From Charina bottae (taxonomy: Eukaryota > Chordata > Lepidosauria > Squamata > Charinaidae), in assembly GCA_023362775.1 (NCBI GenBank), contig JALMGJ010000005.1, positions 89,787,421 to 89,851,420 of the forward strand: 64,000 bases of DNA, given 5' to 3'. A program made the translations under genes and the position numbers. Under the pieces are notes generated by a model that worked only from the letters and a program-made list of their open reading frames with translations, was not told the DNA's origin and did not search any database. Of the stretch, positions 20,755 to 29,716 are shown in pieces. Each line of letters starts with the position of its first letter. Position 1 is the stretch's first letter.

Positions 20755-20837
20755 GCCAGCGATGTAAGGAATGACCAGGTTCTTCCGTTGATTCTGAGTC
20801 TCAGAATATTTTATTTCAATATTTTCATATTTTGACT

Positions 20838-21127
20838 TTCAATTTCAACTATTATAAATCTTCCTTCCTGATCATTTATTATTAATTTAGGTTTAAGTGA
20901 GGGCTTAACATATATTACTATACCATTTTTTCCCTTTCATTTGCTGTTGTGAATGGTGATCCCAATTTTTTATTATCCAAATATTTTATATCTTTCTTTT
21001 TTATGTGGGTCTCTTGGAGACAAATAACATCTAGTTCTAATTTTTTTAAAAGTTGAAATGTTCTATATCTTTTAACTGGGGAGTTGAGCCCGTTAACATT
21101 CCATGTTAAATTTTTTAGTTTACTCAT
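20838..21127 (-). pseudogene. L1 B ORF2 endonuclease N-terminus
   Basis: Starts at ATG 21127 with LTWNVNGLNSPVKRYRTFQL and carries VICLQETHIKKKD (catalytic E of the APE endonuclease). The frame breaks near 20918 and the rest of the nuclease is lost at the Penelope insertion. ORF1 ends about 250 bp upstream. Confidence 0.92.
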
Positions 21128-21139
21128 TTTTAATACTTA

Positions 21140-21143
21140 TTTC

Positions 21144-21182
<39 letters not shown>

Positions 21183-21187
21183 TTTTT
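21140..21187. repeat. (TTTA)n microsatellite
   Basis: About eleven TTTA units in the ORF1-ORF2 spacer of L1 B, directly left of the second Penelope fragment and its duplication TTTTGAAATAGT. It is likely the tail of that insertion. Confidence 0.9.
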
Positions 21188-21195
21188 GAAATAGT

Positions 21196-21322
21196 CGATG
21201 AAGGTTCTCAGTCATCCAGGTGGAACAGTCTGTGGCTTGAATCATGTCAACTGGATTTCTATTTTCTCAGTAGAAACGTTTCACTCCTTATCCAAGGAGC
21301 TTCTTCAGTCTGAGTAAATAAA
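21196..21322 (-). mobile_element. Penelope 3'-terminal fragment with its own TSD
   Basis: A 127-bp fragment flanked by TTTTGAAATAGT (21184-21195 and 21323-21334). It contains only the Penelope terminal region with the hammerhead-like motif. It looks like an extreme 5'-truncated Penelope insertion into the L1 B spacer. Confidence 0.8.
21266..21314 (-). ncRNA. Hammerhead-ribozyme-like motif, Penelope copy 2
   Basis: Same layout as 20084-20132: CTCAG-A-CTGAAGA, hairpin GCTCCTT/AAGGAGT with loop GGAT, GAAAC-GTTTC, CTGAG. Relative to copy 1 the stem differs at two positions (a U-G pair becomes C-G, and a G-C pair becomes G-U), and all seven pairs are kept. Confidence 0.7.
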
Positions 21323-21372
21323 TTTTGAAATAGTATTTTCTGGCTAACCCTTCTTCCACGTTTTTTGTTCTT

Positions 21373-22160
21373 TTAACTCTTCTCCTGTTCTTTTCCTAAT
21401 TCCCTTTTATTTTCCAAATCTTTTTCCAGTTTTTTATGAAATTCTTTTGCTTTAAATATAGAATTTAATCTATATCTTTGTCCTTTATACATTAAATTTA
21501 TCCCCTCTAAATTTTCCCATCTGAAATTTATTTCATTTTTCTTTAATGTATCTGTAAGGAATTTGTATTCTTTTCTTTTTTTAAGTATTTTTCCGGGAAT
21601 TTCTTTAAATATAGTGATTTCGTTGCCTTCGACCTCTATTTTTTTATTAAATGCTGCTTGAATTACCAAATCTCTGTTTTTTTTGTGTGTTTTTTTTTTA
21701 AATTCTATCAATATATCTCTTGGTTTCTTATTAATCTTTGCATATTTAGAATTGACTCTATACATTTTTTCAATCTCTTCGTCTATTTTCTCCTCTTCCC
21801 ATTCTACCAAATCAGCAAGCATTTGTGTTAACAACCCCTTAATATTTTCCTCTTAATCTTCCGCACCCCTCTTACCCTTATATAATGTTCTTTTTCTTTC
21901 AATTCTAGTAGAGATATATGCTCTTCTTCTTCTCTTCTTTCTTCACATATGTCAGCTTGTTTTTTAACTTCTTGTATCTCATTCTTTAGTCTTATATTCT
22001 ATTACGTCCAGCTTTTGGTCTATTCTTTTTTCTAATCCTTCTAGTTTTTCTTCTAGTACTTTTTCACAGTTTGTGTTATAGTTTCTGTAGTTTTTGCTGT
22101 AAATTCATCAAATAGTGCTTTTAAGCCTTCGCCCTCTGGTACATCTGAACCTCTCCTTAA
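21373..22160 (-). pseudogene. L1 B ORF1
   Basis: The best frame (21373-21834) covers the RRM-like and C-terminal parts: RVNSKYAKINKKPRDILIEF, then FKEIPGKILKKRKEYKFLTD and NFRWENLEGINLMYKGQRYRL. This is the usual squamate L1 ORF1 nucleic-acid chaperone pattern. Upstream (to about 22160) lies a decayed coiled-coil region in other frames, ending near a minus-strand ATG at 22158. Several frameshifts; not functional. Confidence 0.85.
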
Positions 22161-22169
22161 TTGACCTCT

Positions 22170-22867
22170 TGTATTCATGATTGTCTATTCCAAGAAAAAC
22201 TTCTACTTATAATTTGCACCTTTTATACAAGAAAAAAATAAACCTATACTCTTATCTACAATACTTTGTAACCAAAATTGTTCACAATAATATTTTTAAC
22301 TTGTTTCTAATATACACAAATACATACAAATTATTTTACTATGCTTATAAATCCTATATATTTCTGTTTTGATATTCACAAAGTATTATTATACTAACTT
22401 AAAGATGGCCACTCTTAATAATTAATTAATTTGAGTCCCGGTTTATTAGAGAAGTAATTCACTCTTTCCAATGTCTTTCGCTTGTTCCTTGTTAAGGAAT
22501 TTCAGCTTCTTTTAGCTTTAAACGTTCATTATAATTTGTGGCCAAGATAGCAACCTCCGTCAGACTAATTGTCTGACTTTGCCTGTTAGATTAGCTTTTC
22601 CCTTTCCAGCCACTCGGCGTCACGAGCCTCCATTAAACTCTGACTGCGACGAACACCCAGACACATCCGAAACGAAAAACATACACTTGCCCGGCTCGTT
22701 CTCCTTCGTGGCTGCAGAAATTCTTTCCCAGAGAGGTTTTTCTCCACCTCTCTGGCCAATCTCGCCTATTTTTTTTTCCGGCGAAATCATCCTCCCAACA
22801 GCAGTAGTTGTTTCTTTTTCGCGGAGCTCTTCTCCGCATCTGGTCGCCCTCTTGGCTCACCCGGAAG
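22170..22867 (-). promoter_or_regulatory. L1 B 5'UTR
   Basis: No gene. GC-richer at the outer end (22570-22867) and AT-rich toward ORF1. By family rule it should hold the internal RNA polymerase II promoter; I see no specific box that proves it. It ends at GACTTCCGG.. on the minus strand, the same start as L1 C. Confidence 0.6.
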
Positions 22868-22918
22868 TCTGCTTACAGTTGGTTCTGTTTCCATGTCCTT
22901 CTGGTTTGTGGTATTAAC
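22868..22918 (-). mobile_element. Penelope remnant beyond L1 B
   Basis: Continues 16951-16967 after the L1 B duplication (compare GTTCTTCTGGTTTGTGGT at 1950). It ends where LINE-X copy 2 begins at about 22919. Confidence 0.7.
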
Positions 22919-23145
22919 TTTTCTGCTCCAGTTAGTCGTTTCCAGGTAGCTATTGTATCTTTTTTCTTCTTCTCAGCCACTAGACGCTGATACTGTTTTT
23001 TTAAGGGTGAGTAGGTGTTTGAGGCTCTCCGTATTTATAGTGTTACCTCCTATCTGTGATTTATATAGGTGGTATGCAGAGGTGAGAGCTTTCCTAGCCT
23101 CCACGCAATCTTTGTCGAAACATGACTTTGATATGTTTATTTTTA
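22919..23145 (-). pseudogene. LINE-X copy 2, ORF2 linker
   Basis: Minus-strand translation carries CFDKDCVEARKALTSAYHLY and HLLTLKKQYQRLVAEKKKK. This matches the LINE-X copy 1 linker between endonuclease and RT (FDTECRLMKKKLKSA..LRKEYKKLIKLKKK). It is separated from the endonuclease by an L2 3' end. The RT is absent: the element stops here against Penelope. Confidence 0.75.
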
Positions 23146-23289
23146 TTCATTTATTTATATTTCAAATTTTGCCACTGCCCATCTCCCCCAGAAAAGAGGG
23201 ACTCTGGGTGGTTTACAATAACAAACACTTTAAAACAATAAAGATAAAAATATCTAAAATATAAATACACAATAGATTTTTTGGGTGAA
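23146..23289 (-). mobile_element. L2 3' end, ~140 bp
   Basis: TTTATTTTTATTCATTTATT tail, then GGGACTCTGGGTGGTTTACAA, the L2 3'-terminal block seen at 641, 41110 and 51660. Inserted in LINE-X copy 2. Confidence 0.75.
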
Positions 23290-23905
23290 AAAGCAGAGTC
23301 ATAGGTTAGTAAGGCATGTTAATTTTGTATTAACATTTTGTACAGATTTAGAGGACCTTGAGTAAACTTGGTTGTCATAAAGGCCGATCGACAATTCTGC
23401 ATATTATCCTCTGCCAGCACCACCTTCAGCTTCTGGTCAAGCTGCATGGACCATTTAACTGAGCATCTTGCTTGGCTGACTAAAAAAATTGCGGGAGTAA
23501 ACTGAGCTTCAAGCTGTGTCCGCCGATGGGGAGGCTTCAGGTTCAGGCAGAGTGGGAGGTGATCGCTATCAACGTAGGGTAATACTTTGAAACTCTCCAT
23601 GTAGAGTAATAGATTTTTGGTGACTAACATATAGTCAATGGTGCTTGTTTTGGCTCCTGCCATAAATGTAAATTCACCAGGATCTCCATTAAATGGAGCC
23701 ATTTAATGTGAATAGACTGAGTTTGTTCGCCATTTTTGCAAGGCATAATCCTGCGTAGTTGAAGTTGTTGTCTTTGGACAATCGCAGGAAGGGGGTGCAG
23801 ATTAGGTTACTCTCTTGAACTGGTGGGTATTGGTGAAATTTGGTATATAACGTCATATCATCTGGGCCCATCCTGGCATTAAAATCACCCCCCAATACTA
23901 CCATT
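23290..23905 (-). pseudogene. LINE-X copy 2, endonuclease C-terminal half
   Basis: Two frames: 23689-23904 with VVLGGDFNARMGPDD (catalytic D/N block) and 23319-23702 with STIDYMLVTKNLL and VDSDHLPLCLNL (the terminal SDH). The corresponding copy 1 region is 9150-8820. The SINE at 23906 splits it from the preceding part, and the frame resumes there. The frame changes near 23690. Confidence 0.85.
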
Positions 23906-24406
23906 TATTTATTTATTTTATTTATACTTGTATTTATACCCCGCCCATTTCCTCCCTAGCAGAGGACTTTGGGCAGCTTACATACATCATTTATACATTT
24001 CAGTTCAATTATACAATGTTTTTTCTAAACCGCGCGCAAGGGGAGGGAGTAAGGGAACCGACTCTTCCTGGCTTCTGGACTACGTGTCCCAGGGTGCCTT
24101 GCATCGGAGCCGGCTGCTGACATCCTGTAGATGTTGTTGCTTCCGGGATCTGTCATAAACCACCGCCATTTGAAGAGATCTTCCGTCTGGTGGATACCGA
24201 CCCCCGACAGGATGCCAGCATATTTTCCCACTTTAAGGTGGTACCCAATTTATCTGCTCGCAAGCTTTCAAATGGTTTGGGTCGACAGGAGCTGGGACTA
24301 GCAATGAGAGCTCACCTCGTTGCGCGGGGATTCGAACTGCCGACCTTCAGACCGGCAGCCCTACAGCTTCAGCGGTTTAACCTACTGAGCCACTGTGTCC
24401 TGGTGT
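23906..24406 (-). mobile_element. Composite tRNA/L2 SINE, complete
   Basis: 501 bp flanked by CTACCATT (23898-23905 and 24407-24414). Reading the minus strand: a tRNA-like head with GTGGCTCAGTAGGTTAAA (A-box-like) and GGCAGTTCGAATCCCCGC (B box), a unique middle of about 250 bp, then a 3' tail matching the L2 3' end (CTGCCCAAAGTCCTC..GGCGGGGTATAAATAC) and (AAAT)n. The head serves as an RNA polymerase III promoter and the tail would recruit the L2 enzyme. The head resembles Sauria-type SINEs, but those are known for a BovB tail. Confidence 0.85.
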
Positions 24407-24610
24407 CTACCATTGCCTTAGGATGCTCCAGGAGGAGATCTAATTCTGCCCAAACTACACTGACCTCATCTCTTCTTTCTATCAGAGGAAGATAGACATT
24501 GATGAGTAGCAGAGTGGTAAGGCCTAAGTCAAGCAAGAGAGCCAAAGCCATTTGCCTTAGTGAAGATATAAGTTTAGGTTCTAATCCCAGAGAAGTGGAG
24601 ATAAGGATGC
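24407..24610 (-). pseudogene. LINE-X copy 2, endonuclease middle part
   Basis: Translation GILISTSLGLEPKLIS, then LLINVYLPLIERRDEV and ELDLLLEHPKAMV, which runs on into VVLGGDFNA beyond the SINE. It fits the endonuclease between the catalytic E and the GDFNA block. On the right the gypsy element splits it from 30468-30496. Confidence 0.85.
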
Positions 24611-24615
24611 CCAAT

Positions 24616-25361
24616 TGTGCTGGCTAGCCTCGGGTGTCAGGTTACACAGAGGCTGACAGCAAGGTAGCAAAGAGGAGACAAACGTCTGTTCACAAACCGT
24701 GGGTTGCACGCCAGCAGAGCCAGCAAACCAAGTCCAGGAATAGTCCAGTGGGAGTCCAGAAGTCACAAGCAGAGGTCAGGATTGGAACAAGCAGGTAAAC
24801 AAGAGTCCAGAGCCAAGGTCAAGGATTGTAGCAAGCAGGTCAACGATTATCCAAAACAAGGTCAGAAGTCCAAGGAATCCAGGCAAGATGCAAGGAGTGG
24901 TTGCGGCAAGAATGCATGTTGCTTCCACAGCCTTTGCTCATGGCCCTTCTGTTGATTTATCTTGCTGTACCCAGCTGTCGGCTGGCTCCTGGGTGCACTC
25001 ACAGTCACGCCTCTGTAATTCCCTCGCAGCCAAACGAGTGCTCCTGCGTCTCTCCCTTAAGGCAACCCTTAACCTCTGCCTCCTCTGCTGCTTGGGCAAC
25101 TCAGGTGAGCTGGGGGTCTGATTGGGAGCAGCTGGCTGCTGGCTGGAGGGCGGGGACAAACCATGATCCAGGGCTTGTTCCTGCTCAGCCTCTGGAGGCT
25201 GAGATGCTGCCACATCTCCACTCCCCCCTGGCACTGGATCTGGGGCTGGAGCCGGGCTTGGACCTGGGGCTACCTCTTCCTCAGTCTCCTGGGTGTTTAA
25301 CAGGGGCATCTCATCTGCTGACTCCTCGCTGGAGTCCTGAGGCAGAGGCTGGCCCAGTACA
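24616..25361 (-). mobile_element. Gypsy 3' LTR
   Basis: TGTGCTGGCTAGCCTC...GGCCCAGTACA. Differs from the other LTR by T/C in TGGTTGCGG, T/C in CGAGTGCTC, A/G in GCAACCC and C/T in CCACATC. Confidence 0.95.
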
Positions 25362-25372
25362 CTATCCCCCCC
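24938..25372 (-). CDS. LTR open frame (3' LTR), in phase with pol, unknown function
   Basis: Minus-strand frame open from the pol TGA at 25373-25375 through the polypurine tract and LTR edge to 24938, about 144 codons. It starts acidic (LPQDSSEESADEMPLLNTQE), has a P/A-rich middle and a basic tail RRQRLRVALRERRRSTRLAA. It is homologous to the frame in the gypsy-2 LTRs, with indels in multiples of three. Because it follows the chromodomain frame after one stop, it could be a former or read-through C-terminal extension. The first ATG is at 25309. No known domain. Confidence 0.45.
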   Translation of the reverse strand, partial: GGDSVLGQPLPQDSSEESADEMPLLNTQETEEEVAPGPSPAPAPDPVPGGSGDVAASQPPEAEQEQALDHGLSPPSSQQPAAPNQTPSSPELPKQQRRQRLRVALRERRRSTRLAARELQRRDCECTQEPADSWVQQDKSTEGP

Positions 25373-25386
25373 TCAGCCCCCCCCCC
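25362..25386 (-). promoter_or_regulatory. Gypsy polypurine tract
   Basis: Minus strand: a run of eleven G, then CTGA, then seven G and ATAG, directly before the 3' LTR (TGTACTGG). This is the expected plus-strand primer site. Confidence 0.88.
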
Positions 25387-25700
25387 CGGGAGCAATGGGT
25401 TGAGGCTTGTGTGGGTAGGCCTGATGAAAGGCCCGCACCAATGCGGGGGCATGGACCTGGGCTGCGGGTTCCCAGGACTGATCCTCCGGGCCGTACCCCT
25501 TCCAGTCCATCAAATACTGGAGGCGCCCTCTGCGCAGGCGAGAGTCCAGGACGCGGGCCACCTCGAATTCTTCCTGGCCATCAACCATCACCGGTGGAGG
25601 AGGCGGCACAGTGGGATGGTGAGGATCTGGAGGGGCAGCAGGTACATGGAGGGAGCGGTGGAAGACCGGATGGACACGGAGAGACGGGCAGGTCAAGGCA
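25373..25700 (-). pseudogene. Gypsy pol C-terminus: chromodomain
   Basis: In the frame 25373-25834, after HPVFHRSLHVPAAPPDP, comes FEVARVLDSRLRRGRLQYL followed by DWKGYGPEDQSWEPAAQV, a canonical chromodomain (aromatic cage Y/W/W). Chromoviral integrases use it to target modified histones. The integrase frame (25581-25970) passes into this one by a frameshift at about 25690-25700. It ends in IAPGGGG and a TGA inside the polypurine tract. Confidence 0.9.
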
Positions 25701-26639
25701 AAAAGCAATGGGGTTGATCTGTTCCACCACCGGGTAAGGACCGATGAAGTAGGCGTCCAGCTTCCTGGATGGTCTCGAGCTGGGAAGGTACCGGGTGGAC
25801 AGCCACACCCTGTCCCTGACCTGGAGGACTTCACCTGGCTGCCGCCGCTGGTCGGCCTTGGCCTTGTAGGCCTGCTTGGCCTGGTCCAGATGCTCCCTCA
25901 GCATGGCGTGTTGTGCCCGCAACTCTTGCACAAAGGTGTCCGCCGCTGGAACTGAGGTGACTGGGAGCATAGAGGGAAAGAACCGCAGGTGGTAGCCTTA
26001 GGTGGCCATGAACAGGGTCTGCCGGGTGGAGGAGTGCACGGAGTTGTTGTATGCAAACTCGGCCAGGGGCAGGAGGGTCGCCCAGTCCTGCTGGTGCCCC
26101 ACGTAACAGCGGAGGTACTGTTCTAGCACGGCATTGACCCTCTCCGTCTGACCGTCCAACTGGGGGTGGTGCGAAGATGACAGGTGCACTTCGGTCCCCA
26201 AGAGCGCGTGCAACGCCTTCCAGAAATGCGAGAACTGTGTCCCTCGGTCGCTCACCACCTGATCCGGAAGGCCATGGAGCCGGAAGACGTGCTGGAAGTA
26301 TAGCTGGGCCGTGTCCTGAGCGGTAGGAAGTCCGCTACATGGGACGAAGTGGGCCATTTTACTGAAGAGGTCCACCACCACCAGGATGCTAGAGTAAGGG
26401 CCGGACTTGGGGAGGTCTGTGATTAAGTCCATGGAAATGGAGTGCCAGGGGTGTGGCGGGGTAGGCAGTGGGTGGAGGAGTCCTGTTGGTTTGCCCGGCT
26501 GGCTCTTGGCCCTGTAGCACACCTCGCAGGTGTGAAAGTAGCGGGCCACGTCCGCTTGGATCCGGGGCCACCAAAAGTCCCGGGTGAGCAGGTGCAGGGT
26601 CTTGTAGTGCCCAAAATGCCCAGCGGGGTGGGCATCATG
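25581..26639 (-). pseudogene. Gypsy integrase
   Basis: Joins viral cDNA to the genome. In-frame pieces: the zinc-binding HHCC region (26639-26500: HDAHPAGHFGHYK..FHTCEVC), the catalytic core with D in SISMDLITDLP, D in VVSDRGTQF and E in DGQTERVNAVLEQ, then the C-terminal region with RVWLSTRYLPSSRPSRKLD. Two in-frame stops interrupt it: TGA at 26640-26642 at its start and TAA at 25998-26000 after the core (FMAT). A frameshift at about 25695 leads into the chromodomain. All catalytic residues are still present. Confidence 0.93.
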
Positions 26640-27690
26640 TCAGAGAGTCAGGAGCTCCCCCCGCAGGGGTCCGGCAGGGACACACAAATGCCCCTGGTGG
26701 GTTAACAGACCCTCGCACATGGCGTAGTCCGGCGAGGCCGTTACAGGGAACTGTTGCAGGCAGCGCAGGTGGTTGCGAGTCCAGGGGTCGCTTGCCTGTT
26801 GTTCCCGGAGCCGGTCCCGAAGCGTGGCCCGGGAAGTGCTTGCCGCAAACACCTCAGGTGCCAACACGGTGGCCGGTGTGGTGCTCGGGCCCGCGGGTGC
26901 TGCATACTCCGGCTTACAGGACAAGGCATCGGCCCACTTGTTCTGAGCGCTAGGGATGTACTGGATACGGAAATTGAACCTGGAGAAGAACAGCGACCAC
27001 CGGATCTGTCGCTGGTTGAGGCACCGGGCAGTCTGCAGGTGCTCCAAGTTCCTGTGGTCTGTCCAGACGACCACAGGATGCCGGGCCCCTTTGAGGTGGT
27101 GCGTCCACACCTCAAAAGCAGTCTTAATGGCCAGCAGCTCCCGTTTCCAAATCGTGTGATTCTGTTCCGCGGGAGTCAGCTGACGGGAGTAGTACGCGCA
27201 AGGGCGTAGCGGGTCAGTGGGGCTGGCTTTTTGGGACAAAACAGCCCCGATGGCGTAGCTGGAGGCATCCGCCTCTACCACAAACGGGAGCTGGGGACCC
27301 GGGTGTTGAAGCACCGGCTTTGTGTCAAACAGAGTCTTTAGGCACTGGAAAGCCTGCTCTGCCTCCGAGGACCACCGGAACGGCTCTCGAGGTCGGAGCA
27401 ACCGGGTGAGGGAAACGGTCAAGGCGGTGTAGCCGGCGATAAACTGGCGATAATAATTCGTGAAGCCAAGGAACCTCTGGAGGTCCTTCCGGTTCCGAGT
27501 GGCTTGCAACTGCATTACGGAGTCCACCTTGGCCGGGTCCATGGCCACGCCGTCCGGGGTGAGGTGGTGCCCGAGGAAGTCGACAGAGCAGGCGTGGAAC
27601 TGGCACTTCTCGAGCTTCACATACAGCCGGTGCTCCTGCAGCCGCTGCAGGATGATGCGCACGTGCTCCACGGGCCGGGTCCCGGGAGTA
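26640..27690 (-). pseudogene. Gypsy RT thumb and RNase H
   Basis: A 343-codon frame. It begins with [20 protein letters not shown] (end of the RT palm), then [26 protein letters not shown] and the RNase H domain with PFVVEADASSYAIGAVLSQ (first catalytic D), YYSRQLTPAEQNH and VWTDHRNLEHL. RNase H removes the RNA template. A frameshift near 27685 separates it from the palm frame, and the TGA at 26640 ends it. Confidence 0.93.
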
Positions 27691-28026
27691 AATGAGGATG
27701 TCGTCTAGGTACACAACCACGAACCGGTCCAGGAGGTCCCGGAAGACATCGTTGATGAACCACTGAAAGACGGCAGGCGCGTTACAAAGGCCGAAGGGCA
27801 TTACCAAATATTTGTATTGCCCGTAATGGGTACCGAAAGCCATCTTCCACTCGTTCCCCTCCCGGATCCTGATCAGGTTATAGGCCCTGTGCAGGTCCAG
27901 CTTGGTGAATAGCTGGGCCTGGCGCACCCGGTCCAGCAGTTCCGGGATTGGGGGAGCGGGTACCAGTCGCGGACGGTGATGCGGTTGAGGGCCCGGTAGT
28001 CGTTGCACAACCGCAACTCCCCCCAT
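27685..28026 (-). pseudogene. Gypsy RT palm
   Basis: Copies element RNA into DNA. The frame 27325-28026 holds [17 protein letters not shown] (first catalytic D), [17 protein letters not shown] and [12 protein letters not shown] (YLDD box, the Ty3/gypsy form of YxDD). It joins the protease/fingers frame by a shift at about 27955 and leaves by another at about 27685. Confidence 0.94.
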
Positions 28027-28679
28027 TTCTTCTTCACAAAGAGCACCAGGGCTGAGGTTGGGGACCTAGAGGGCCTGATGAAGCCCTGCTGCTGGTTTTT
28101 CGCCAAAAAGTCCCAGAGGGCGGCCTGCTCCGGCTCGGATAAGGAATATAGCCGGCCCACGGGCAGGGGTGCATCGGGCTTCAAATTTATGCCACAGTCG
28201 TAGGCCCTATGGGGTGGTAGCTGGTCTGCCCCTTTTTCTTCAAACACATCCCAGAAGTCGTGATACTCCGGGGGAATTTCAGGAGGCCCCTCTGCACTGG
28301 CCACCCCCAGGAGCGCCTTGGGGCTCAGGTGAGGGCAGGGTTCCCGGAACTTGAGTTGCTGGCGGGCCCAGTCGATTATGGGGTTGTGCCGCTCCAGCCA
28401 GTCCATCCCCAACACCAGGAGAAATCGGGGTATCTTTGTATTGTCCAGGCGCAGCCGCTCCTGGTGCTGACCAACGAACATAGTCAGCAGCGCAGTCTCC
28501 ATCGTAATGGGCCCCAACTGCAGCAACCGCCCGTCGATGGCCTCTACCGACATCGGTACCTTCTTGATACAAAGCGGGACCTGTTGCTGGGCCGCAAAGT
28601 TGGCATCCATATAGGAGCGGGACGCCCCCGAGTCCACTAAGGCATGGGCCAGAAGCCACTGCCCCGCCCGCAGCTGCAC
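27956..28679 (-). pseudogene. Gypsy protease and RT fingers
   Basis: Begins with [20 protein letters not shown], the aspartic protease active site (DSGA), followed by [16 protein letters not shown] (the conserved GMDWL block). RT fingers follow with [33 protein letters not shown] and [10 protein letters not shown]. The frame is open from its start to the shift near 27955. It overlaps the end of the gag frame, as in many gypsy elements. Confidence 0.93.
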
Positions 28680-29626
28680 TCTGACAGGCAGTAGCAGGTG
28701 TTGGAGTCCGTTGCTGGTAGGCCTATGGGATGCTGCAGCTTGCCCCAGGTCGCTAGGCCACTACTGACCTGGGGCTGCAGGTTTCCCAGCACCTGCCGCT
28801 TCTCGGAGCAGGAGCTGGCGTAATGCCCCAGTCCCCCGCAGTACAAACAGAGATTGGTCCAGTGCCGCCTCTCCTTCTCCTCCTGAGAAAGCTGGGGCTG
28901 GGCAGCCCCCAGCTGCATGGGCTCCGGTGTACCAGGATTGGGGCCCCTAGGGACCCAGCAGGGTGGGGGTGTGGGAAGCCGGGTGCGCCCCAGCTCCCGA
29001 CCAGGAACCCCCAGTCAAGCCTGGCATCTGTCCTCCAGCCGCCCGTCGATTCTTACGCACAGCTGGATGGTCTGTTCCAGGGTGGTAGGGCACTCCACCC
29101 TGGCTACTTCATCCAGGACAGCCTCAGAAAGTCCCTCCAGGTACTGGTCCCGCAGAGCAGCCTTGTTCCAGTCCAGGTCCTGGGTGCAGAGCCGGAACTC
29201 CGCAGTGTAGTCCGCCACTGACCCCTTGCCCTGGTGCAGTTGCCGGATCTGGCGGTTGGCTCTGGCCAGGGCTTGAGGCTCCTCAAAGGCTGCCCTGAAT
29301 TGGGCCAGGAATGCAGGGTAGTTGGTCAGGAGCGGAGAGTCAGCCACCAGCAAAGGGGTGGCCCACTTGGCAGTGCAGTCCTTTAACAGACTGATCAGGA
29401 AACAGACCTTGGTTTGGTCCGTTGTAAAGTCCCTCTCCTGTACCTTCATGTAAAGTGCACACTGTCCTATGAAGGCAGGGAACTCCTCTGGCTTGCCCCC
29501 ATACTTCTCAGGAGGGCTGACTGGACATTTGCTAGGCAGAGGAGCAGCAGCCTGGAGTTGGAGTTGAGTAACAAGCCCAGAAAGCTGGTGAACTTGAGTC
29601 AGGAGAGCCTGGTTCTGGGCTGACAA
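28637..29626 (-). pseudogene. Gypsy gag
   Basis: Forms the capsid-like particle and binds RNA. The retrotransposon gag domain is at 29015-29626 (PVSPPEKYGGKPEEFPAFIG, WATPLLVADSPLL, DQYLEGLSEAVLDEV). The zinc knuckle CLYCGGLGHYASSC is at about 28800-28850, in the next piece (28637-28918) after a stop at 29015-29017. The ATG of the leader (29658, MADPAAAA) is out of phase with the gag frame by one base, so even the start is broken. The related gag at 62044-62412 keeps the equivalent start in phase. Confidence 0.93.
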
Positions 29627-29716
29627 ATCGGCAAAGCAGCGGCAGCTGGATCAGCCATCCTGCAGTAAAAAGCAGGCTGGCTTCTCCTCAGCGTTTGTTT
29701 TCAGGTGGAAGCAAAC

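Larger units (their letters stand above)
20036..20836 (-). mobile_element. Penelope-like element, 3' part with GIY-YIG nuclease
   Basis: Inserted in L1 B ORF2 and truncated at its 5' side. It contains the C-terminal GIY-YIG domain (20227-20754) and, to the left, a terminal region with a hammerhead-like motif (20084-20132). Comparing flanks with L1 C shows about 1 kb of L1 missing between them (equivalent to roughly 36950-37980), so a deletion accompanied or followed the insertion. Confidence 0.88.
16968..22867 (-). mobile_element. L1 B, near full-length, in Penelope
   Basis: A 19-bp duplication TCTGCTTACAGTTGGTTCT flanks the element (16949-16967 and 22868-22886). Order on the minus strand: 5'UTR (22867-22170), ORF1, ORF2, 3'UTR and a poly-A end at 16968. 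Two Penelope pieces are inserted (20036-20836 and 21196-21322), and about 1 kb of ORF2 is missing at the first. All ORFs are broken. Confidence 0.92.

Noticed and set aside
24320..24345. Possible tRNA gene (B box GGTTCGAATCCCC type)
   Set aside because: No cloverleaf can be completed and the box lies in the head of a SINE with its own duplication. The similar box at 11330 is a SINE remnant.
24901..25737. Plus-strand 278-codon frame over the gypsy LTR and pol end
   Set aside because: Antisense to the chromodomain/LTR frame in GC-rich DNA; its composition mirrors the minus-strand codons and it has no domain.
29707..29716. Standard tRNA-Lys or tRNA-Leu primer-binding site in the gypsy element
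   Set aside because: The bases after the 5' LTR (GTTTGCTTCCACC) match no tRNA 3' end I can recall; self-priming is possible but unproven.
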